The translations under genes and the position numbers were made by a program. A stretch of DNA of 64,000 bases from Arthrobacter globiformis (GTDB lineage Bacteria > Actinomycetota > Actinomycetes > Actinomycetales > Micrococcaceae): assembly GCF_030817195.1 (NCBI RefSeq), contig NZ_JAUSYZ010000001.1, forward strand, positions 5,022,001 to 5,086,000, read 5' to 3'. A model generated the notes under the pieces. That model was not told the DNA's origin, did no database searches, and saw only the letters and a program-made list of their open reading frames with translations. This document shows positions 61,293 to 64,000 of this stretch, in pieces. Position 1 is the stretch's first letter, and each line of letters starts with the position of its first letter.

Positions 61293-61746
61293 CTTCGTAG
61301 TCCTTAATCAGGGTGACTTTCTCGGCGGAGGCGGAGGACTCGTCAAAGGTGTAGGTCAGCCATTCCTTGGCGAGGCGGCGGGCGAGTTCCAGGCCCACGA
61401 CGCGCTGGCCGAAGGTGAGGACCTGGGCGTTGTTGCTCAGGATGGAGCGCTCAACGGAGAAGGAGTCGTGCGCGGTAACGGCGCGGATACCGGGGACCTT
61501 GTTCGCGGCGATTGCCACGCCCAGGCCCGTGCCACAGACCAGCAGGGCGCGGTCGGCCTTGCCGGCGGCGATGAGTTCGGCGGCGGCGATGGCCACGGAC
61601 GGGTACGGGGTGTGGCTGGTGGCGTCCACTCCGACGTCCTGCACGGACTCGACCAGGTCACTGGCTTCCAGGTCCGCCTTCAGGGCTTCCTTGTACTCGA
61701 ATCCGGCGTCGTCGGAACCGACGACCAGGCGCAGTTTGGCGCTCAT
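61276..61746 (-). CDS. derI: RpiB-like isomerase, D-erythrulose-4-P isomerase candidate
   Basis: 156 residues of the RpiB/LacAB fold: LVVGSDDAGFEYKEAL, the catalytic-Cys strand ALLVCGTGLGVAIAANKVPGIRA, and AHDSFSVERSILSNNAQVLTFG. The Cys is conserved. DerI/EryI members convert D-erythrulose 4-phosphate to D-erythrose 4-phosphate, which enters the pentose phosphate pathway. ATG 61746 overlaps the kinase stop as ATGA. Confidence 0.78.
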   Translation of the reverse strand: MSAKLRLVVGSDDAGFEYKEALKADLEASDLVESVQDVGVDATSHTPYPSVAIAAAELIAAGKADRALLVCGTGLGVAIAANKVPGIRAVTAHDSFSVERSILSNNAQVLTFGQRVVGLELARRLAKEWLTYTFDESSASAEKVTLIKDYEGVTFC

Positions 61747-63497
61747 GCGTTCTCCTTAGTGGTGGTTGCTGCAGCTTTCGCCTCGGCGAAGGTGTTGTGG
61801 ATGGCGCGGACGATCAGCGCCATGGATACGGCGCCGGCGTCGGGGGTGCCCAGGCTCTTCTCGGCGTGCGGGCGCGCCCTGCCCATGAGGGGCAGCAGGT
61901 TGGCGGTTCCCTCGGCGGCCTGCTGGGCGACGGTGGCCGCCGCGCCCCAGGCGTCGGTGAGGGACTGCCCGGAGTCGACGGCGGCGGACAGGGCGTCGCG
62001 GAACGGAACCAGCACGTCCACGAGGGTCTTGTCGCCCACCTTGGCCTTGCCAAAGCCCATGATCGCGGCCGCGGCGCCGGCGACTCCGGTGGCGACAGCG
62101 CCGGCGTCGGGCGTGGTGCTGTCCCCGATGGCGTCCCCGATGGCCCGCAGGGCCATGCCCCAGAGCGCACCGGAGGTGCCGCCGGCCCGGTCGGCCCAGG
62201 CGTCGGCGGCCAAGTGCAGGGTGCTGGCCGCACCGGCACCGCGTTCGACGGCGTCCGTTGCGGCCTCGACCGCTGCCCGGACACCGCGCTCCATGCCGAT
62301 GCCGTGGTCACCGTCGCCGGCGATCGCGTCGATGCGGCCCAGTTCCTCGACGTTCGCATCGATGACGTCCTTGGCGGCACCGAGGGCGGCCAGGACGCGG
62401 ACTGCAGCTGCGCGCGACTCGTCCGTGGCTTCCGGGATGGACGCCTCGGCCTCGGCGAGATCGACGTCGCCGGCTTCCAGGGCTGCGGCCGTGGCCGCGC
62501 CGCGGCGGAAGGCGGGAGCATCGCATGGTGCGTTCCAGAGGGTTTCGAGTTCCTCGTCCAGCCAGAACAGGGTCAGCGAGGTGCCGGCCATGTCGAAGCT
62601 GGTGACCAGCTCGCCGACCTGCGGGTCAACGGCTTCCAGTCCCGCCTCGGCCAGGAGCTGGGCGACGCGGCGGTAGACCACGAACAGTTCCTCGTACTTG
62701 ACGCTGCCCAGGCCGTTGAGGATGGGCACCACACGGGCGCCCTTGGCCTCAAGGCCCTCGGGAACCTCGGTGAGGAGCTTGGCCACGAGCAGTTCGGCGA
62801 GCTCATCCGCCGTCGGGATCTCTGTCTCATCGATGCCGGGCTCGCCATGGATGCCCATGCCCACGGCCATCCGCCCCTCGGGGACGGTGAACAGCGGGTT
62901 CTCGGCCCCGGGAAGGGTGCAGCCGGTGAACGCGACGCCAAAGGAGCGGGTGCGGTCGTTGGCGCGTTCGGCGATTTCGACTGTGCGGTCCATGCTGTAG
63001 CCGGCCTCGGCCGCGGCGGCCGCGACCTTGAAGACGGTCAGGTCCCCGGCGATGCCGCGCCGCTTGCCGCGCTCCTCCAGCGGAGCGGAAGAGACGTCGT
63101 CGGTAACGGCGATGCTGCGGCAGTCGATGCCCTCACGGCGAAGGCGCTCCTGGGCCTGGGTGAAGTGCAGGACGTCGCCGGCGTAGTTGCCGTAGCCCAG
63201 CAGGACGCCGCCGTTGTTGTTGGCGGCTTTGGCCACGCTGTAGACCTGCTGTGCCGAGGGGGACGCGAAGAGGTTGCCCATCGCGGCGCCGTGGGCCAGG
63301 CCCTGCCCCACCAGGCCGGCGAACGCCGGGTAGTGGCCGGAGCCGCCGCCGATCACCAGTGCCACAGTGTCCGGGGTGCTCTTCGTGCTGCGGGCCACGC
63401 CGCCGGAAACGCGCCGCACCCACCGGCCGTGCGAGGCAACAAAGCCCTCGATCATCTCATCAGCAAACGCTGCGGGTTCATTGAACAGGCGGGTCAT
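61743..63497 (-). CDS. lerK: DhaK-DhaL fusion kinase, L-erythrulose kinase candidate
   Basis: 584 residues, ATP-type dihydroxyacetone kinase family. DhaK part (1-330): VALVIGGGSGHYPAFAGLVG, and MGIHGEPG with the His that binds the substrate carbonyl covalently (about 213). DhaL part (about 375-584): nucleotide/Mg site AIAGDGDHGIGMERG and GGTSGALWG. In tetritol and apiose pathways such kinases phosphorylate erythrulose rather than dihydroxyacetone. ATG 63497 follows CAGGAG; the longer frame crosses intergenic repeats. First enzyme gene of the operon. Confidence 0.82.
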   Translation of the reverse strand: MTRLFNEPAAFADEMIEGFVASHGRWVRRVSGGVARSTKSTPDTVALVIGGGSGHYPAFAGLVGQGLAHGAAMGNLFASPSAQQVYSVAKAANNNGGVLLGYGNYAGDVLHFTQAQERLRREGIDCRSIAVTDDVSSAPLEERGKRRGIAGDLTVFKVAAAAAEAGYSMDRTVEIAERANDRTRSFGVAFTGCTLPGAENPLFTVPEGRMAVGMGIHGEPGIDETEIPTADELAELLVAKLLTEVPEGLEAKGARVVPILNGLGSVKYEELFVVYRRVAQLLAEAGLEAVDPQVGELVTSFDMAGTSLTLFWLDEELETLWNAPCDAPAFRRGAATAAALEAGDVDLAEAEASIPEATDESRAAAVRVLAALGAAKDVIDANVEELGRIDAIAGDGDHGIGMERGVRAAVEAATDAVERGAGAASTLHLAADAWADRAGGTSGALWGMALRAIGDAIGDSTTPDAGAVATGVAGAAAAIMGFGKAKVGDKTLVDVLVPFRDALSAAVDSGQSLTDAWGAAATVAQQAAEGTANLLPLMGRARPHAEKSLGTPDAGAVSMALIVRAIHNTFAEAKAAATTTKENA

Positions 63498-63523
63498 TGC
63501 GGTTTCTCCTGAAGGGCTGTGGG

Positions 63524-63600
63524 CCGGTGGTTGAGCTCGTCGAAATCCGGCGCTTGAGCTTGGGGCCCCGACCGCCGGGTTCCCTGACCGAGCTTGCGAG
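63524..63600. repeat. TGGTTGAGCTCGTCGAAA repeat cluster
   Basis: CCGGTGGTTGAGCTCGTCGA and following bases to 63550 are an inverted-orientation copy of the TTTCGACAAGCTCAACCA unit; degenerate relatives (GCTTGAGCTTGGGG, TGACCGAGCTTGCGAGG) follow up to 63600. Confidence 0.65.
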
Positions 63601-63636
63601 GTTTGGGGCGGTTGGGGAGCGAAATCGGTTTGGTGT

Positions 63637-63667
63637 GGTTGCGCCCTCCTTGGCAGAGGGCGCAACC
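63637..63667 (-). terminator. 12-bp perfect hairpin after the MFS gene
   Basis: GGTTGCGCCCTC and GAGGGCGCAACC pair around seven bases, 22 bases past the transporter stop. It may separate the transporter transcript from the kinase operon or act as a processing site. Confidence 0.7.
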
Positions 63668-63688
63668 GGCTTTGGGTGCCGGTGGAAC

Positions 63689-64000
63689 CTAGGGCTCGGA
63701 GTGGTGTCCTGCGCCCGTGGGGTCCAGCGCCTCGGCGGGCACGCCCTCACTGACCTTGCCGGAGCGGCTCAGGGCCACCATCAGGATGCAGGACAGGAGC
63801 ATGAAGCCGCCGACGACGAACATCGGAACGGTGTAGTTGCCGGTCCAGTCCTTGAGCCAGCCGGTGATGTAGCCGGCGCTGAAGCCTGCCAGGTTGCCCA
63901 CGGTGTTGATCAGGGCGATGCCGGCAGCGGCGGCCGCACCCGTGAGGAACTGGGTGGGAACGGTCCAGAAGTTGGGCAGTGCCGCGAAGATGGACATGGC
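63689..64000 (-). CDS. MFS transporter, anion:cation symporter type, C-terminal part
   Basis: Only the last ~104 residues are in the window; the frame is open to the edge. FWTVPTQFLTGAAAAAGIALINTVGNLAGF and TGWLKDWTGNYTVPMFVVGG are the helix 10-12 pattern of the ACS family that carries sugar acids and other carboxylates (galactonate, glucarate, tartrate). It precedes the putative apionate genes on the same strand, which fits uptake of a sugar acid. Confidence 0.82.
   Translation of the reverse strand, partial: AMSIFAALPNFWTVPTQFLTGAAAAAGIALINTVGNLAGFSAGYITGWLKDWTGNYTVPMFVVGGFMLLSCILMVALSRSGKVSEGVPAEALDPTGAGHHSEP

Overview
The window is chromosomal DNA of a high-GC actinobacterium, most like Arthrobacter/Pseudarthrobacter (Micrococcaceae). 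Reasons: strong GC bias with G/C-ending codons; clpB preceded by a HAIR-like HspR inverted repeat; many genes that begin 6-7 bases after a TAnnnT -10 box (leaderless transcription); RskA-type anti-sigma factor; actinobacterial families such as DUF4031, DUF1206 and DUF2004; and a short intergenic repeat that I remember from Arthrobacter genomes. No rRNA, tRNA, insertion sequence, phage or CRISPR array was seen.

Layout. 1-7257: septum-formation-type membrane protein (5' cut off), clpB, a YCII-like gene behind a possible coupled leader ORF, secreted trypsin-like protease, phosphoesterase lipoprotein, GH16 hydrolase. 7480-16112: a surface or exopolysaccharide cluster with two GT2 enzymes, an HprK-like P-loop protein, a GT2-flippase fusion, a polymerase-like membrane protein, two small membrane proteins and a secreted LamG-like protein. 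16168-22187: housekeeping and stress genes (DUF4031-HD, YccF, MFS, trpF, HutD/Ves, ferritin), a guanidine-III riboswitch with two SMR exporters, and an MBL hydrolase. 22288-24379: DEAD-box helicase with a frameshift, behind a leader that carries a 13-codon ORF and an intrinsic terminator. 24861-29785: cycA permease and assimilatory nitrite reductase (small upstream gene, nirB, nirD). 29834-39391: methyltransferase, DHFR-like, efflux MFS plus Lrp-type regulator, divergent amidohydrolase plus MHS symporter, frameshifted CynX-like MFS, trmB. 39436-42659: DUF1206 and an ECF sigma/anti-sigma pair divergent from a lipoprotein, with twin ECF-type promoters. 42765-48818: fructan/sucrose operon (LacI, ABC importer, GH32). 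48966-58361: Ig-like secreted protein, frameshifted DUF2004 gene, SNF2 helicase, SulP-carbonic anhydrase fusion. 58764-64000: a tightly packed operon whose enzyme set fits D-apionate catabolism through L-erythrulose to D-erythrose 4-phosphate, fed by a carboxylate-type MFS transporter.

Two regulatory RNAs stand out: the guanidine-III riboswitch at 20764-20804 and the Arg-Arg-Trp-Trp leader peptide/attenuator at 24321-24379. Four genes (DEAD-box helicase, CynX-like MFS, DUF5655-like, DUF2004) are each broken by one extra G/C in a short homopolymer, which looks more like systematic sequencing error than four independent pseudogenes.
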